DNA of 64,000 bases from Thioploca sp. (GCA_012032555.1 JAAUSR010000021.1:1-64000), one strand, 5' to 3'; shown: positions 8,393-17,693, counted from the stretch's first letter. Numbers and translations are program-made. The notes: generated by a model from the letters alone, not told the origin.

Positions 8393-8887
8393 ATGGCACG
8401 AGTATATATTAGCATCGGTAGTAATATTGAACCACTATACCACATCCGCAAGGGTTTAACTCACCTCCAACATCAATTTGGGTCACTCATTTTATCATCG
8501 GTATATGAAAGTCAAGCTGTTGGTTTTAAAGGGGATAATTTTTATAATTTAGCTGCTGGTTTTGATACTTCGATGACACTTCATCAAGTGCTTGATATTT
8601 TGCGACATATTGAGCAAATTAATGGACGTCAGCAACAAAGTAAGCGTTTTAGTGCACGCACTTTAGATTTAGATTTGTTACTTTATAACGATTTAATCCT
8701 CAAAGCAGATAACCTGGAAATCCCTCGCCAGGAGATTAGCCAATACGCCTTTGTTTTATTACCATTAGCTGAAATTGCGCCGACAGCTAGACATCCTCTC
8801 ACTGGACAATGTTATATTGACATGCTCAAACAGTTTGACCACCCCGAACAATCACTCTGGCGCATCAATGTGGATGTAAATCCCTAA
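8393..8887 (+). CDS. folK: HPPK, 2-amino-4-hydroxy-6-hydroxymethyldihydropteridine diphosphokinase
   Basis: 164 residues from the ATG at 8393, giving MARVYISIGSNIEPL, the standard FolK N-terminus. A longer frame from 8342 would overlap folB for no reason. It transfers pyrophosphate from ATP to 6-hydroxymethyl-7,8-dihydropterin, the step after FolB. Conserved elements include SSVYESQAVGF, the FYNLAAGF segment, and RFSARTLDLDLLLY with the Mg-binding Asp pair, then IPRQEISQYAFVLLPLAEIAP. A rho-independent terminator follows at 8931. Confidence 0.95.
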   Translation: MARVYISIGSNIEPLYHIRKGLTHLQHQFGSLILSSVYESQAVGFKGDNFYNLAAGFDTSMTLHQVLDILRHIEQINGRQQQSKRFSARTLDLDLLLYNDLILKADNLEIPRQEISQYAFVLLPLAEIAPTARHPLTGQCYIDMLKQFDHPEQSLWRINVDVNP

Positions 8888-8930
8888 ACGAGTAATATTG
8901 ATAGTACTAAACCAGTAGTGGTATAAACCT

Positions 8931-8960
8931 GACCGGTTATTGAAACCGGCCAATTTTTTT
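8931..8960 (+). terminator. Rho-independent terminator of folB-folK
   Basis: CCGGTT (8933-8938), loop ATTGA, AACCGG (8944-8949), then CCAA and seven T residues (8954-8960). It lies 44 bases after the folK stop and just before the convergent pteridine reductase gene. Confidence 0.8.
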
Positions 8961-8971
8961 AAGAACATAAC

Positions 8972-9721
8972 CTATTGATTTAAGGTACGTCCACCATCAA
9001 CTGTAATCACTTGTCCAGTAATATATTCAGCATCATAGACCAAAAATAACACCGTTTTAGCAATCGCATTGGGTTCTCCATGACATTTTAACGGAATTCT
9101 CGAAATAATACGCTGTTTAGTGACTTCATCCATTTCATGGGTTGGCCATAAAATAGCACCTGGCGCAATCGCATTAACTCTCACCTTCGGACCCAATTCA
9201 CGAGCAAGAGACTTAGTCAACATGACCAAACCGGCTTTAGCAATACTATAAACCGGATGTAATTTAAGTGGTCGTTCAGCATGGATATCTACTAGATTGA
9301 TAATGCAACCTTGCGTTGCGCTTAAATGAGGAGCAGCGGCTTGGGAGAGGAAAAATGGGGCTTTGAGATTAGTTCCTAACAAATCTTCCCACTCGGGTTG
9401 CTCTACTTCTCCTAGCGGAGTGGGATAGAAACTGGAAGCATTGTTTACTAACACATCTAAACGTCCATAATGATCTATAATTTGTTGCACCATACGGGTT
9501 AATTTAGCAGTATGAAGTAAATCGGCTTGTAATAATAGCACTGATTCTGAACGTTGATTATGCAATTCAGCTTGGATGGCATGAGCAGCCGTCTCTGAAT
9601 GACGGTAGTGCAACACGAGATTCATACCACTAGCATGTAAGTGGCGTGCAATTGCAGCACCCAAGCGTTTGACTCCACCCGTAATAAAAGCAACTTTACG
9701 AGTTAAACCGTTATTTTGCAT
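8972..9721 (-). CDS. folM: Pteridine reductase-like short-chain dehydrogenase (FolM type)
   Basis: 249 residues. Classical SDR layout: a nucleotide-binding TGGVKRLGAAIARHL motif near the N-terminus, LVNNASSF around residue 90, an active-site YSIAKAG (Tyr-x-x-x-Lys) near 158, and VNAIAPGAILWP. The RHS sequence after the first beta strand suits NADPH preference. The strong resemblance to bacterial pteridine reductases and the position convergent with folB-folK support reduction of dihydropterins/dihydrofolate (FolM-like). Other 3-oxoacyl-ACP-reductase-like SDRs look similar, so the substrate is inferred. Confidence 0.8.
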   Translation of the reverse strand: MQNNGLTRKVAFITGGVKRLGAAIARHLHASGMNLVLHYRHSETAAHAIQAELHNQRSESVLLLQADLLHTAKLTRMVQQIIDHYGRLDVLVNNASSFYPTPLGEVEQPEWEDLLGTNLKAPFFLSQAAAPHLSATQGCIINLVDIHAERPLKLHPVYSIAKAGLVMLTKSLARELGPKVRVNAIAPGAILWPTHEMDEVTKQRIISRIPLKCHGEPNAIAKTVLFLVYDAEYITGQVITVDGGRTLNQ

Positions 9722-9781
9722 TATCTTAATTCCTTATATGGTATAAAATTGATTGTGGCTAATTCTTAAATTTATTTTACT

Positions 9782-10948
9782 ATGTCTTATTCACCTTTAC
9801 CTTCTCCCAGTCAAGCAGCGCTTGCTCATAGCCAATGTTTAGTTGCGCAAATAATGCAAGCCATTAAAAAATCAGGTGGTGCGTTACCCTTTACAGAATT
9901 TATGACACAAGCATTGTATACGCCAGGTTTAGGGTATTATAGTGCTGGATTACGTAAATTTGGAACCAAGGGAGATTTTGTTACAGCTCCAGAAATTTCA
10001 CCGCTGTTTTCACATTGTATTGCTAAACAATGTCAACCTTTTTTAGCAGCTTTTGATCAGAGTGTGATTTTAGAATTTGGTGCCGGTTCCGGTGTCATGG
10101 CAACCGAAATATTAAAAGCATTAGAGCGTTTAAATTGTTTACCTTATCAATATCTTATCTTAGAAGTCAGTGCTGAGTTACGTCAGCGGCAGCAAACAAC
10201 TTTACAAACACAGATCCCTAAATTGTTTAATCGGATCCACTGGTTAGATCGCTTACCTTCTCAACCTTTATCCGGGGTTATTTTAGCCAATGAAGTGCTA
10301 GATGCTATGCCCATTTATCGCTTTCGACTAGACGAAAAAGTCGTGACCGAATTTTATGTTAGTTATCAAGATAGTCAATTTGTTTGGCAATACTTACCCA
10401 CAACGAATCAGTCTTTACAAATCGCAGTAGAGTCACTTCGCCATCAACTGCCGGTCGGTTATATTTCTGAAATCAATTTAGCCCTACCGGCTTGGCTACA
10501 ATCAGTAGCCGATAGCCTATTAGCTGGGTTAATCTTATTGATTGATTATGGTTTTCCCCAGCGGGAATATTACCATCCACAACGCCACCAAGGCACCTTA
10601 ATGTGTCACTATCAACATTACGCACATGATGATCCACTTATTTTGATTGGTTTGCAAGATATAACTGCTCATGTTAATTTTACGGCTGTAGCTGAAGCGG
10701 CTATAGCAGCCGGTTTATCTGTAGCCGGTTATACCAATCAAGCCAATTTTTTATTGGCTTGTGGTTTAATTGAATTATTATCTGCACTGGATTCAAACAA
10801 TACGCCCGCTTATCTCCAACAGGCTCAAGCTACTAAGACCCTTATTTTACCGAGTGAAATGGGCGAACTGTTTAAAGTAATCGCACTCACACGTCATTGG
10901 GATAAACCGCTCTTAGGTTTTAGCCGTGATGAACGGATAAAACTATGA
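9782..10948 (+). CDS. Class I SAM-dependent methyltransferase, MidA/NDUFAF7 family
   Basis: 388 residues. It begins with a helix rich in AALAHSQ, then FTEFMTQALYTPGLGYYSAGLRKFGTKGDFVTAPEISPLF, the hallmark of the COG1565/DUF185 (MidA) family. The SAM-binding motif is LEFGAGSGVMATEIL near residue 100, followed by ANEVLDAMPIYRF. Mitochondrial relatives methylate an arginine of complex I subunit NDUFS2; the bacterial substrate is not established. It is divergent from folM with a 60-base gap. Confidence 0.88.
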   Translation: MSYSPLPSPSQAALAHSQCLVAQIMQAIKKSGGALPFTEFMTQALYTPGLGYYSAGLRKFGTKGDFVTAPEISPLFSHCIAKQCQPFLAAFDQSVILEFGAGSGVMATEILKALERLNCLPYQYLILEVSAELRQRQQTTLQTQIPKLFNRIHWLDRLPSQPLSGVILANEVLDAMPIYRFRLDEKVVTEFYVSYQDSQFVWQYLPTTNQSLQIAVESLRHQLPVGYISEINLALPAWLQSVADSLLAGLILLIDYGFPQREYYHPQRHQGTLMCHYQHYAHDDPLILIGLQDITAHVNFTAVAEAAIAAGLSVAGYTNQANFLLACGLIELLSALDSNNTPAYLQQAQATKTLILPSEMGELFKVIALTRHWDKPLLGFSRDERIKL

Positions 10949-11325
10949 ATTTCATAAAATATATTGAACTTTAGTAAAACTAGATCTTCTGTCATTAAGT
11001 TAAGTCGGATTCTCCCCCTCCTTGCCAAGGAGGGGAGAAAGAAATGCTTAACTTAATGGCAGTGAAGCGTAACGCACCCCGCTTAATAACAGATAAGACT
11101 CTGAATTTCATAAAATATATTGAACTTTAGTAAAACGAGGTCTTCTGTCATTAAGTTAAGCCGGATTCTCCCCCGCCTTGCCAAGGAGGGGGCCGGGGGG
11201 TGGTAGTTAACATTTTGAATAAATTAAACTTTCTCAACCACCCCCTCCCCTCCTTGGTAAGGAGGGGAGAAAGAAATGCTTAACTTAATGGCAGTAAAGC
11301 GTAACGCACTCATCTTAATAGCAGC
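10945..11325. repeat. Pair of direct repeats with GC-rich palindromes
   Basis: A block starting TGAATTTCATAAAATATATT occurs at 10945 and again at about 11102, and continues for roughly 80 bases in both copies with few changes. Each is followed by a palindrome built on CTCCTTGCCAAGGAG (11011-11038 in copy one). A third GAGGGG/CCCCTC palindrome lies at about 11240-11270. A tail GAAATGCTTAACTTAATGGC recurs at 11041 and 11273. The first copy begins inside the stop region of the MidA-like gene. No coding potential seen. Confidence 0.8.
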
Positions 11326-11357
11326 AACGTTACCTAGTAACGAGAAATTAAGCTGAT

Positions 11358-12170
11358 TCAAATTAAATAACCCAACTCTCTCAATAAAACTTCTCCAATT
11401 TTCAAAGGCGGTTCTAATTGCTCAGCCGCTAACGTTTGCCATTTACCGATTTTGTCAGCATGAACCGTTGTTAATAACCATTGTTGAGTAGCGGCTTTAA
11501 AATTAATTCCAATAAAATCAAATATTTGACAGAATGCCGCTATCGGATCTGCACAAATATCTTCATATTTAACTTCCAAATAACGATCTGGATAAGCACG
11601 ACCTTGTAATCCATAACGAACTGCGGTAACCCAATGTAACATTTCCAATTCATTTCGATGTGCGGCGATAGTCGTTGGTGTTAACGGTTGTCCGGCAAAA
11701 CTATCAACATTGATATCCCCAAAAACGACTAATTTATTTACGGGATCAGCGAGATTCAAACCACCTAATCGTGCTTCCAAACGAGATAACATCACATCCC
11801 GTCCATCCCGAATCAAGTGAATCACTTTAGCGGCAGGAAAGGCATCTAATACAACTAGCATGGTAAATAAGGTTATACCCATTTTCCAGCCAAACGGACC
11901 GGCTGGCGGTATTTCACGCTGCTGATATTCCTCAACACAACGTCTCATTAAATCCTGATAATAAACTTGTTGTTCAGTGGTAGCTTGGAGGTATTGATAG
12001 GCATTGAGGATAATTTCATGGATACGGGGATTAGTGATAGCAAAAAAATCAGTATCTTTACGCTCAGTATTCACTTGTCCCATAGCGATGCCATTACGAA
12101 TAAAGGCTTCGCAAACTAAACGCCCACCCGAATGTCCTCGACCTAAAAGCGGATAGGGACCTTTAACCAT
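11358..12170 (-). CDS. Sulfotransferase family protein
   Basis: 270 residues. The 5'-phosphosulfate-binding loop is seen near the N-terminus (LLGRGHSGGRLVCEAF) and the 3'-phosphate-binding region as VIHLIRDGRDVMLSR around residue 117-131, both typical of PAPS-dependent sulfotransferases. The C-terminal YLEVKYEDICADP segment also fits the family. The enzyme would transfer sulfate from PAPS to a carbohydrate, lipid or protein acceptor; the acceptor is unknown. It is separated from the upstream secreted-protein genes by a terminator and so is probably transcribed separately. Confidence 0.82.
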   Translation of the reverse strand: MVKGPYPLLGRGHSGGRLVCEAFIRNGIAMGQVNTERKDTDFFAITNPRIHEIILNAYQYLQATTEQQVYYQDLMRRCVEEYQQREIPPAGPFGWKMGITLFTMLVVLDAFPAAKVIHLIRDGRDVMLSRLEARLGGLNLADPVNKLVVFGDINVDSFAGQPLTPTTIAAHRNELEMLHWVTAVRYGLQGRAYPDRYLEVKYEDICADPIAAFCQIFDFIGINFKAATQQWLLTTVHADKIGKWQTLAAEQLEPPLKIGEVLLRELGYLI

Positions 12171-12178
12171 ATGGTTTT

Positions 12179-12215
12179 ATAAAAAAACTAAGGGCGACTG
12201 GTTACAGCCACCCTT
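12179..12215 (-). terminator. Rho-independent terminator after the secreted-protein operon
   Basis: On the minus strand AAGGGTGGCTG and CAGTCGCCCTT pair over 11 positions (two G-T pairs) around the loop TAAC and are followed by AGTTTTTTTAT. The hairpin sits between the stop at 12244 and the sulfotransferase start at 12170. The plus strand also has a T run, so it may work in both directions. Confidence 0.75.
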
Positions 12216-12243
12216 GGGTTTTTAGCGGATTAATAACCGTTAG

Positions 12244-13965
12244 TTAATTGAAGCAGGATACGCCGTGTGCGCCGGTGCTGAGATTGGTAAGTGGGTTGGT
12301 ATTAGGAACACTACAACCACCCGGTACGTTATTAAAACAAGGGGGGGATTTCAAACGTAGCATCGCCAATACTTCCATCTTTGCTAAGGTTGAGGTAATT
12401 AGCATTGTGCCCCGACCACTTGTCAATGGACCCATTTTATCAATTATATCATCGGAGGTGAGATATAGGGTGGCATTTGGTCCAGGACATCCTAGTGCTG
12501 CTGTGCCTACTTGTATTCCAGTCATATCATACAACGTTCCTTTTACGCAATCATCTCCTGGTGGAACAATTGTTGAGTCATTAATGATGCGCAAGTTAAG
12601 CTGATCTATTGCATTTGAAGATGGCACATTGTATACCCAGCAGGAAATGCCGTCTTGGCGGTATCTGCTCAAGCGTTGTTCTGGATCATCTGCCCCAGGA
12701 AACAAAATTTCGTCTTTACTTTCTGGCTTTTTATAAGAGAGATTAAACACGGCTTTTGGGCCACCCTCAGAAGGTACATTAATTATGTTTGTACCATCAG
12801 CTTTGATAACGATAGGAATGCACTTAGTCGTTTTAGCACGAAGAGCACATTCACCCACTAGCGTCTTTAACTCACTATCGTTTAATTCCCAAACTGCTGT
12901 CGTTTCCTGAACTGACTCTGCTTTTATTTGATCAGTCATGTTATTAGTCCAGAGATAAACACTCCCGTTACTACCGGTCTGAGAAGCGGCAAATTGACCT
13001 TCTTCATCGATAGTTAAGGTAGTCTTGATTGTGTCATCCACGAGAGAAGTAGGAACACTAGTCTCACCTAAAGTCCAATCCGTGTAACCATCATCGATTT
13101 TTACACCTTCCTCCTTTACAATTGACATATAACCAAACACCGCATCACTAGCACTAGGGAGTTCTTCATCTGGAAGTGAAGCCGTTGGCTTTTGTGTAAC
13201 GAAGCCTTTACTTTCAGTTGCTACCGCTATTTTGATATAGGGATTTCCAGTTTCCTCAAAAAAGACTTTGAAGGGTTCTTGGCTGCTAGCCACCGTAATG
13301 GTTTTAGTACCCATGATCTCTGAATTGCCCACGACACCCAAATCTACCTTCATAGTTACTTGGCCACCCGCTGTTTCCAACTTTGCCTTGGCTTTGGTAA
13401 GTTTATAAATAATATAGAACTCATCCTTATTTGTAAGCTTAGTAGTGGTGTCATCACCAAATTGCCACTGACACTGTGTTTTACTACTAGTACAACTAGC
13501 ATTAAGATCAGACTGAGGTCCAGTAAGAGGATTAGTTCCTGTCCCCTTAAATCTTAAGAATGGGGGTGCTGCTTCATTAGGAGTAACACCATTACCAACA
13601 ACAAATTGAGCACCATCAAGCGTAGCTCTAATTTGAAGCCGCTTAGATGGTGTCCCTTCAATCGTTAATAGGACAACAGCATAATTATCAGTTCCAGAGG
13701 GTAATTGGACATTATCACCTAGGCTACCACCAAATAAATGAGTTCCATAAACAACACCTTGGCTGAGTTGGGGTATGGGAACAATACCCGCAATAGACGC
13801 ACCAATAATATCAGTATTGCCTGTAAACAGAGCGTTACAAGGAATAGATGCAGCAACTACAGTGCTACACGGGGGATAATTTGCTACTTCCGCATAAGAA
13901 GCACTCATAGACCCTATAAGGGTTGCGGTTATTGCTGCCGCTAATAAAACATTATTTTTACGCAT
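12244..13965 (-). CDS. Secreted hypothetical protein, paralog of its upstream neighbour
   Basis: 573 residues from the ATG at 13965, which has GAGGAG six to eleven bases upstream; a longer frame from 14016 would run into the preceding gene's end. The N-terminus MRKNNVLLAAAITATLIGSM ending in SYA is a clear Sec signal peptide. The mature protein is Thr/Ser/Gly-rich with beta-strand patterning. The C-terminal 170 residues (ISCWVYNVPSSNAIDQLNLRI ... PLTNLSTGAHGVSCFN) match the corresponding region of the next gene upstream, including flanking cysteines and the PLTN-S-GA-C ending. I do not recognise a characterised family. A surface or matrix protein is plausible but unproven. It is 19 bases downstream of its paralog and ends before a terminator. 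Confidence 0.75.
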   Translation of the reverse strand: MRKNNVLLAAAITATLIGSMSASYAEVANYPPCSTVVAASIPCNALFTGNTDIIGASIAGIVPIPQLSQGVVYGTHLFGGSLGDNVQLPSGTDNYAVVLLTIEGTPSKRLQIRATLDGAQFVVGNGVTPNEAAPPFLRFKGTGTNPLTGPQSDLNASCTSSKTQCQWQFGDDTTTKLTNKDEFYIIYKLTKAKAKLETAGGQVTMKVDLGVVGNSEIMGTKTITVASSQEPFKVFFEETGNPYIKIAVATESKGFVTQKPTASLPDEELPSASDAVFGYMSIVKEEGVKIDDGYTDWTLGETSVPTSLVDDTIKTTLTIDEEGQFAASQTGSNGSVYLWTNNMTDQIKAESVQETTAVWELNDSELKTLVGECALRAKTTKCIPIVIKADGTNIINVPSEGGPKAVFNLSYKKPESKDEILFPGADDPEQRLSRYRQDGISCWVYNVPSSNAIDQLNLRIINDSTIVPPGDDCVKGTLYDMTGIQVGTAALGCPGPNATLYLTSDDIIDKMGPLTSGRGTMLITSTLAKMEVLAMLRLKSPPCFNNVPGGCSVPNTNPLTNLSTGAHGVSCFN

Positions 13966-13984
13966 TGGTAGATTCTCCTCTAAA

Positions 13985-15616
13985 CTAATCGCATCCATTA
14001 CCCGTAGCACCAACACTCATATTAGTGAGCGGGCCACCTGCCTTATTACGCACCATACCATAGATCTCTAGTGAACTTACATCACTATTAATGGTTAAAA
14101 CAGCTCTGCCCTGCCAACTCGCGGTGCCGTGGGCAGTTGTCCAGGTTTCATCTTTTTCAATTCCATCTAGTTGGAGACCATTAGTTATATTTGGATCAGT
14201 GGTTATATATACCGTTTGGTTAGGTGCTATTGTCTCTACCAACATTCGATTAGTAAAAATAGGCTCACCATTTTTATCTCGAAGAGTACCACCTATCGTG
14301 CCGTCTTTGCCAGAAGTATTAGTAATTCTAATATTACCAGAGTCCATTGCATCAGGTGCAGGCACGTTGTAAATGCTACACACCACACCATTACGCTTAA
14401 TATGAATCAAATCACGACTAAATGGATCTTCCTTTCCTCCACCATAATTAACAGTTAAGAGAGCTTTAGCGGCTTCACTTTGTTCCTCAATCGCATTCGC
14501 GCCATCAACCTCAAGTATAATATAGGCCTTACCAGCATCATAAATTGCTCCTAACTGAGTTGTAGTCAAAACCCACTCTGCTGAGGTTTTATCTGCTTTG
14601 ATCGTACCCAACAGATCAGTTGCATTGTCATATACTTGATTATTATTGAGATCAATGAAAATTTTTCCCGGCTCTGAGGACGCAGATAAAGGCGCATCTG
14701 TTATAGTTAATGTTCCGGTAGCACCGGTAGCATGCGTTTTAAAATTCCATGGCGTTCCATCTACATTAAGAACTGAGCCACTGCTTGAAATAGCGAGTGA
14801 ACCTAATTTGACTTTAGTTGTGCTCAGGAAAGCCGTGCCACTTCCCGCAAAGGCCTTATTGGCTTGAGCTACATCAATTTGAACTGTACCACTTGCTGCG
14901 TCAAGTTCGACCTTAGTGGCTCGAGCAGATTTCGCTACGGTTGCTGATGGTGCTTCAAGATCAAATTGACGACCACCACCCAAATCACCATAAACCTTGG
15001 CAGTCATTTTTATTTCTGTATCAGGAGAGGCTAAGACACCCAAGTTTTTCATACTGAACCGTAGCAATAAAGTATCTGTACCTGTCCTAAAATTATTACC
15101 CGCACCAGCAGCCGGTGTAATATAAAAGGTAACAAGGCTATCTCCCATCGCTCCACCACTATTCTTAACTACGCCACTGTGAGAACCACTAGGATGAGCA
15201 ACAAAATCTAAATCGCTTCCACTGGCTAAAGAAATGTCTTCTCCAAATTTAGCGCCGTTAGTTAACGTGAAATCAGCTAAAAATGCAACGGTATCGAACG
15301 TATCATTGTTAAATTTATATTCCGCATAAAAATAGCCATCATCATAAGTGCCTAATGCAGGACCATTAACTCCTGAATTATCAAGATTATCTGCTCCTGG
15401 TGTTGTACTACCGCAGGTAAATGTTGAGAATACAACCGGATCACCTGAATAAAAAATTTCACTTGCTAAGACAGCCTCTCCCGTTTTAATGGGATTACAA
15501 CTCGAAGTATCCGGTCTACTCACATGTTTTATTGTTAACTCACCACTAAAGGACGAATTTGCGCCTAGAGCCAAGGCACTGGCGATTGCCAGACCGAGAA
15601 CTTTGTTATGTCGCAT
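13985..15616 (-). CDS. Secreted hypothetical protein, first gene of a paralogous pair
   Basis: 543 residues. The signal peptide is MRHNKVLGLAIASALALGAN. TAGGAG sits about eight bases before the ATG. The mature part has alternating hydrophobic and Thr/Ser/Gly residues typical of an all-beta extracellular protein, with KIFIDLNNNQVYD resembling a calcium-binding loop (residues about 316-328). The C-terminal domain (VVCSIYNVPAPDAMDSGNIRI ... PLTNMSVGATGNGCD) is shared with the downstream gene. Two Cys residues bracket this domain and may form a disulfide. No anchor, LPXTG or beta-barrel signal is visible, so release or surface association by another system is assumed. Function unknown. Confidence 0.75.
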   Translation of the reverse strand: MRHNKVLGLAIASALALGANSSFSGELTIKHVSRPDTSSCNPIKTGEAVLASEIFYSGDPVVFSTFTCGSTTPGADNLDNSGVNGPALGTYDDGYFYAEYKFNNDTFDTVAFLADFTLTNGAKFGEDISLASGSDLDFVAHPSGSHSGVVKNSGGAMGDSLVTFYITPAAGAGNNFRTGTDTLLLRFSMKNLGVLASPDTEIKMTAKVYGDLGGGRQFDLEAPSATVAKSARATKVELDAASGTVQIDVAQANKAFAGSGTAFLSTTKVKLGSLAISSSGSVLNVDGTPWNFKTHATGATGTLTITDAPLSASSEPGKIFIDLNNNQVYDNATDLLGTIKADKTSAEWVLTTTQLGAIYDAGKAYIILEVDGANAIEEQSEAAKALLTVNYGGGKEDPFSRDLIHIKRNGVVCSIYNVPAPDAMDSGNIRITNTSGKDGTIGGTLRDKNGEPIFTNRMLVETIAPNQTVYITTDPNITNGLQLDGIEKDETWTTAHGTASWQGRAVLTINSDVSSLEIYGMVRNKAGGPLTNMSVGATGNGCD

Positions 15617-16385
15617 TGTTAATACTCCTAAATCCTAAATATTGTGAATTGCTTTGTTGAATAAACAACAAAGTTTCGTGTTTGCTTAAAGTCAAGATAG
15701 ATTGTTCCACCCATGTTCGTCATTCTAACATTAGTAAAGCGGTTGTCAAATAATCCCAGCCCTTACTTTTAACTATCTTGCCTCTAAAACATTGACACGC
15801 TTACCATATTGTTGAGCGTAGTTTAGTGTTGAAAACAATGTTGCCTATTTTGTGATGAGCGGTGTTTTTTATAGGATAATCGGTAAATTAGAGTTTATTT
15901 TATTTTTTTTATTTAAATCAATGAATTATTCAGGATTTTTCTGATTAGCACGTCTTTAAAATTCTTATCTGTTTGGAAGGAATAATATTATCTATATAAA
16001 AGGTATTCACTTTTAATGTTAAACATGGTGGCATTAACGGCAGTTAAACTCATCCGCATCGTCAAGTAAATTATTGCTTAATATATAAATTTTCTTGAAA
16101 ATTAAGGAGCCATAGCGAGATTCGTATCCTTTTAATCTAGTTCATATAGGAGTGGTTAAAATTGTTCTCGGTGTTAGGTGAGATTCTAAAATATCACCGA
16201 TTAAGATGGGTTCCTCTCTTGGTTACGGTATAGTAAACCTTCGTAGGGTGGGCATTGCCCACCCTACCAAAACTACCAAAACTAATATCATAAAGGAACA
16301 ATGATGACAATTTTTTACAACCCATCAAAATATTTTGATTTTAGTGTAAAATAATTAGTTCATGCTTTCATCCAAGGAAAAAATA
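15617..16385. other. Intergenic region with a dispersed palindrome
   Basis: About 770 AT-rich bases upstream of the secreted-protein operon and the DUF3096 gene. It holds the 25-base palindrome at 16243-16267 followed by repeated CCAAAACTA units. No other gene seen. Confidence 0.5.
16243..16267. repeat. Dispersed palindrome, GTAGGGTGGGC family
   Basis: Arms GTAGGGTGGGC and GCCCACCCTAC around a 3-base centre. The same element occurs at 19492, 24919, 36133 and 61662 in this window. Confidence 0.9.
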
Positions 16386-16529
16386 ATGACACTCCATATT
16401 ACGCTCGAATATTTACTGGCTATTATCGCTGGTGTTGCTATCTTAGTCCAACCTAAGTTATTAAATTTGATTGTGGCTATTTATTTAATTGCTATTGGTG
16501 TAATAGGAATTACGGGGATTCACTTTTAA
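16386..16529 (+). CDS. DUF3096 small membrane protein
   Basis: 47 residues: MTLHITLEYLLAIIAGVAIL, then VQPKLLNLIVAIYLIAIGVI and a short tail. It is almost entirely hydrophobic, with two predicted membrane helices and the QPKLLN turn, matching the DUF3096 family of tiny inner-membrane proteins of unknown function. AAGGA precedes the ATG by about eight bases. It lies 75 bases before the GT2 operon on the same strand and might be co-transcribed. Confidence 0.75.
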   Translation: MTLHITLEYLLAIIAGVAILVQPKLLNLIVAIYLIAIGVIGITGIHF

Positions 16530-16604
16530 ATAAAATTAATTGGAAGGCATTATCTGGGTAGATATAAAGAAGATAATGCCTAACTTATTGATAAAACGAT
16601 TGTC

Positions 16605-17396
16605 GTGTTGAATTGTTATCCTAACTTACTCAATAATCCTGCTATTTTAAAATCAACTGATACCACCCCATTATTATCGATAGTGATTCCTATCTATAAT
16701 GAAGCTAGCAATATCGCTCCACTAATCCGTGAAATCCAGGGTGTTTTAGAAGACCAAGTCACTTATGAAGTCATTGGTATTGATGATGGTAGTTGTGATA
16801 CCACTTGGCAAAATCTACAAGAAGTCGCTCGAAATTTTAATAAATTACGTATTTTCCGACACCGCTGTTCTTATGGGCAAAGTGTAGCTATCTTAACCGG
16901 CGTCAAAGCAGCTCGTGCGGAATGGATTGTGACCTTAGATGGTGATGGACAAAATGATCCTGCTGATATTTTGCATCTGGTGGCTATTTTACAAGATCCG
17001 GCTAGTCCACCCCGGTTACAAATGGTGGCCGGTTATAGAAAACATCGCGAAGATCAATGGATTAAGCGATTATCTTCGCAAATTGCCAATCGGATTCGTT
17101 GTTACTTGCTGCATGACGATACCCTGGATACCGGTTGTGGTCTAAAATTATTTTCCCGGCAGGCTTTTTTAGCGCTGCCTCACTTTAACCATATGCACCG
17201 TTTTTTACATGCCCTGTTTTTACGTAATGGTGGCCAGATTATTTCATTGCCAGTCAATCACCGTCCCCGAATGCATGGTCAATCCAAATATGGTTTATTT
17301 AATCGCCTTGGCGTTGGTATTATTGATCTATTCGGGGTGATGTGGTTACAACGTCGGGTTTGTTTAGCAGAATTAATTGAGGATAATCATGAATAG
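16605..17396 (+). CDS. Family 2 glycosyltransferase (polyprenyl-phosphate sugar transferase type)
   Basis: 263 residues from a GTG start at 16605; no strong ribosome-binding site is visible, so the start is tentative. The GT-A fold is clear: LSIVIPIYNEASNIAPLI (about 24-41), EVIGIDDGSCDTTW, and the metal-binding DGDGQNDP near 112-119. It resembles DPM1/ArnC-type enzymes that move a sugar onto polyprenyl phosphate, but it lacks the C-terminal membrane helices of ArnC. The stop codon overlaps the next gene by eight bases. With the two following genes it forms an ArnC-like / small EamA-like / ArnT-like set, suggesting modification of lipid A or another envelope glycan. Confidence 0.88.
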   Translation: MLNCYPNLLNNPAILKSTDTTPLLSIVIPIYNEASNIAPLIREIQGVLEDQVTYEVIGIDDGSCDTTWQNLQEVARNFNKLRIFRHRCSYGQSVAILTGVKAARAEWIVTLDGDGQNDPADILHLVAILQDPASPPRLQMVAGYRKHREDQWIKRLSSQIANRIRCYLLHDDTLDTGCGLKLFSRQAFLALPHFNHMHRFLHALFLRNGGQIISLPVNHRPRMHGQSKYGLFNRLGVGIIDLFGVMWLQRRVCLAELIEDNHE

Positions 17397-17682
17397 TGAA
17401 AACTGGTGGTTAATTATTGGCTTTTCCGGCCAGGTTTTTTTTACTTTACGATTTCTAGTGCAATGGTGGCAAAGCGAGCGGCAACAGCGAAGTATTATCC
17501 CCATTGAATTTTGGTATTTTAGTATTGCTGGTGCAACGCTATTATTAGTTTATGCCATTCATCGCCTGGATCCGGTCTTTATTGTGGGACAGCTAACTGG
17601 CGTGTTTATTTATTTACGCAACTTACATTTAATTAGAATGGCCCAGCAAATGACTACATCTATAGAATTAAATAATCATTAA
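17389..17682 (+). CDS. Lipid-A-disaccharide synthase N-terminal-domain membrane protein
   Basis: 97 residues from the ATG at 17389; GAGG lies a few bases upstream and an in-frame TTG at 17377 is less likely. Three hydrophobic helices with the family signature FTLRFLVQWWQSERQQRSIIP and FWYFSIAGATLLLVYAI mark the LAB_N (PF07578) small membrane family. These are found fused to LpxB in some bacteria or encoded between GT2 and GT39 genes, as here. It is thought to take part in polyprenyl-linked sugar handling at the inner membrane. It overlaps the GT2 gene by eight bases and is 11 bases before the GT39 gene, so translational coupling is likely. Confidence 0.9.
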   Translation: MNSENWWLIIGFSGQVFFTLRFLVQWWQSERQQRSIIPIEFWYFSIAGATLLLVYAIHRLDPVFIVGQLTGVFIYLRNLHLIRMAQQMTTSIELNNH

Positions 17683-17693
17683 CAAGAGCTATT

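Noticed and set aside
12248-14867. Several plus-strand frames under the two secreted-protein genes
   Set aside because: Antisense shadows of well-supported genes with signal peptides and ribosome-binding sites.
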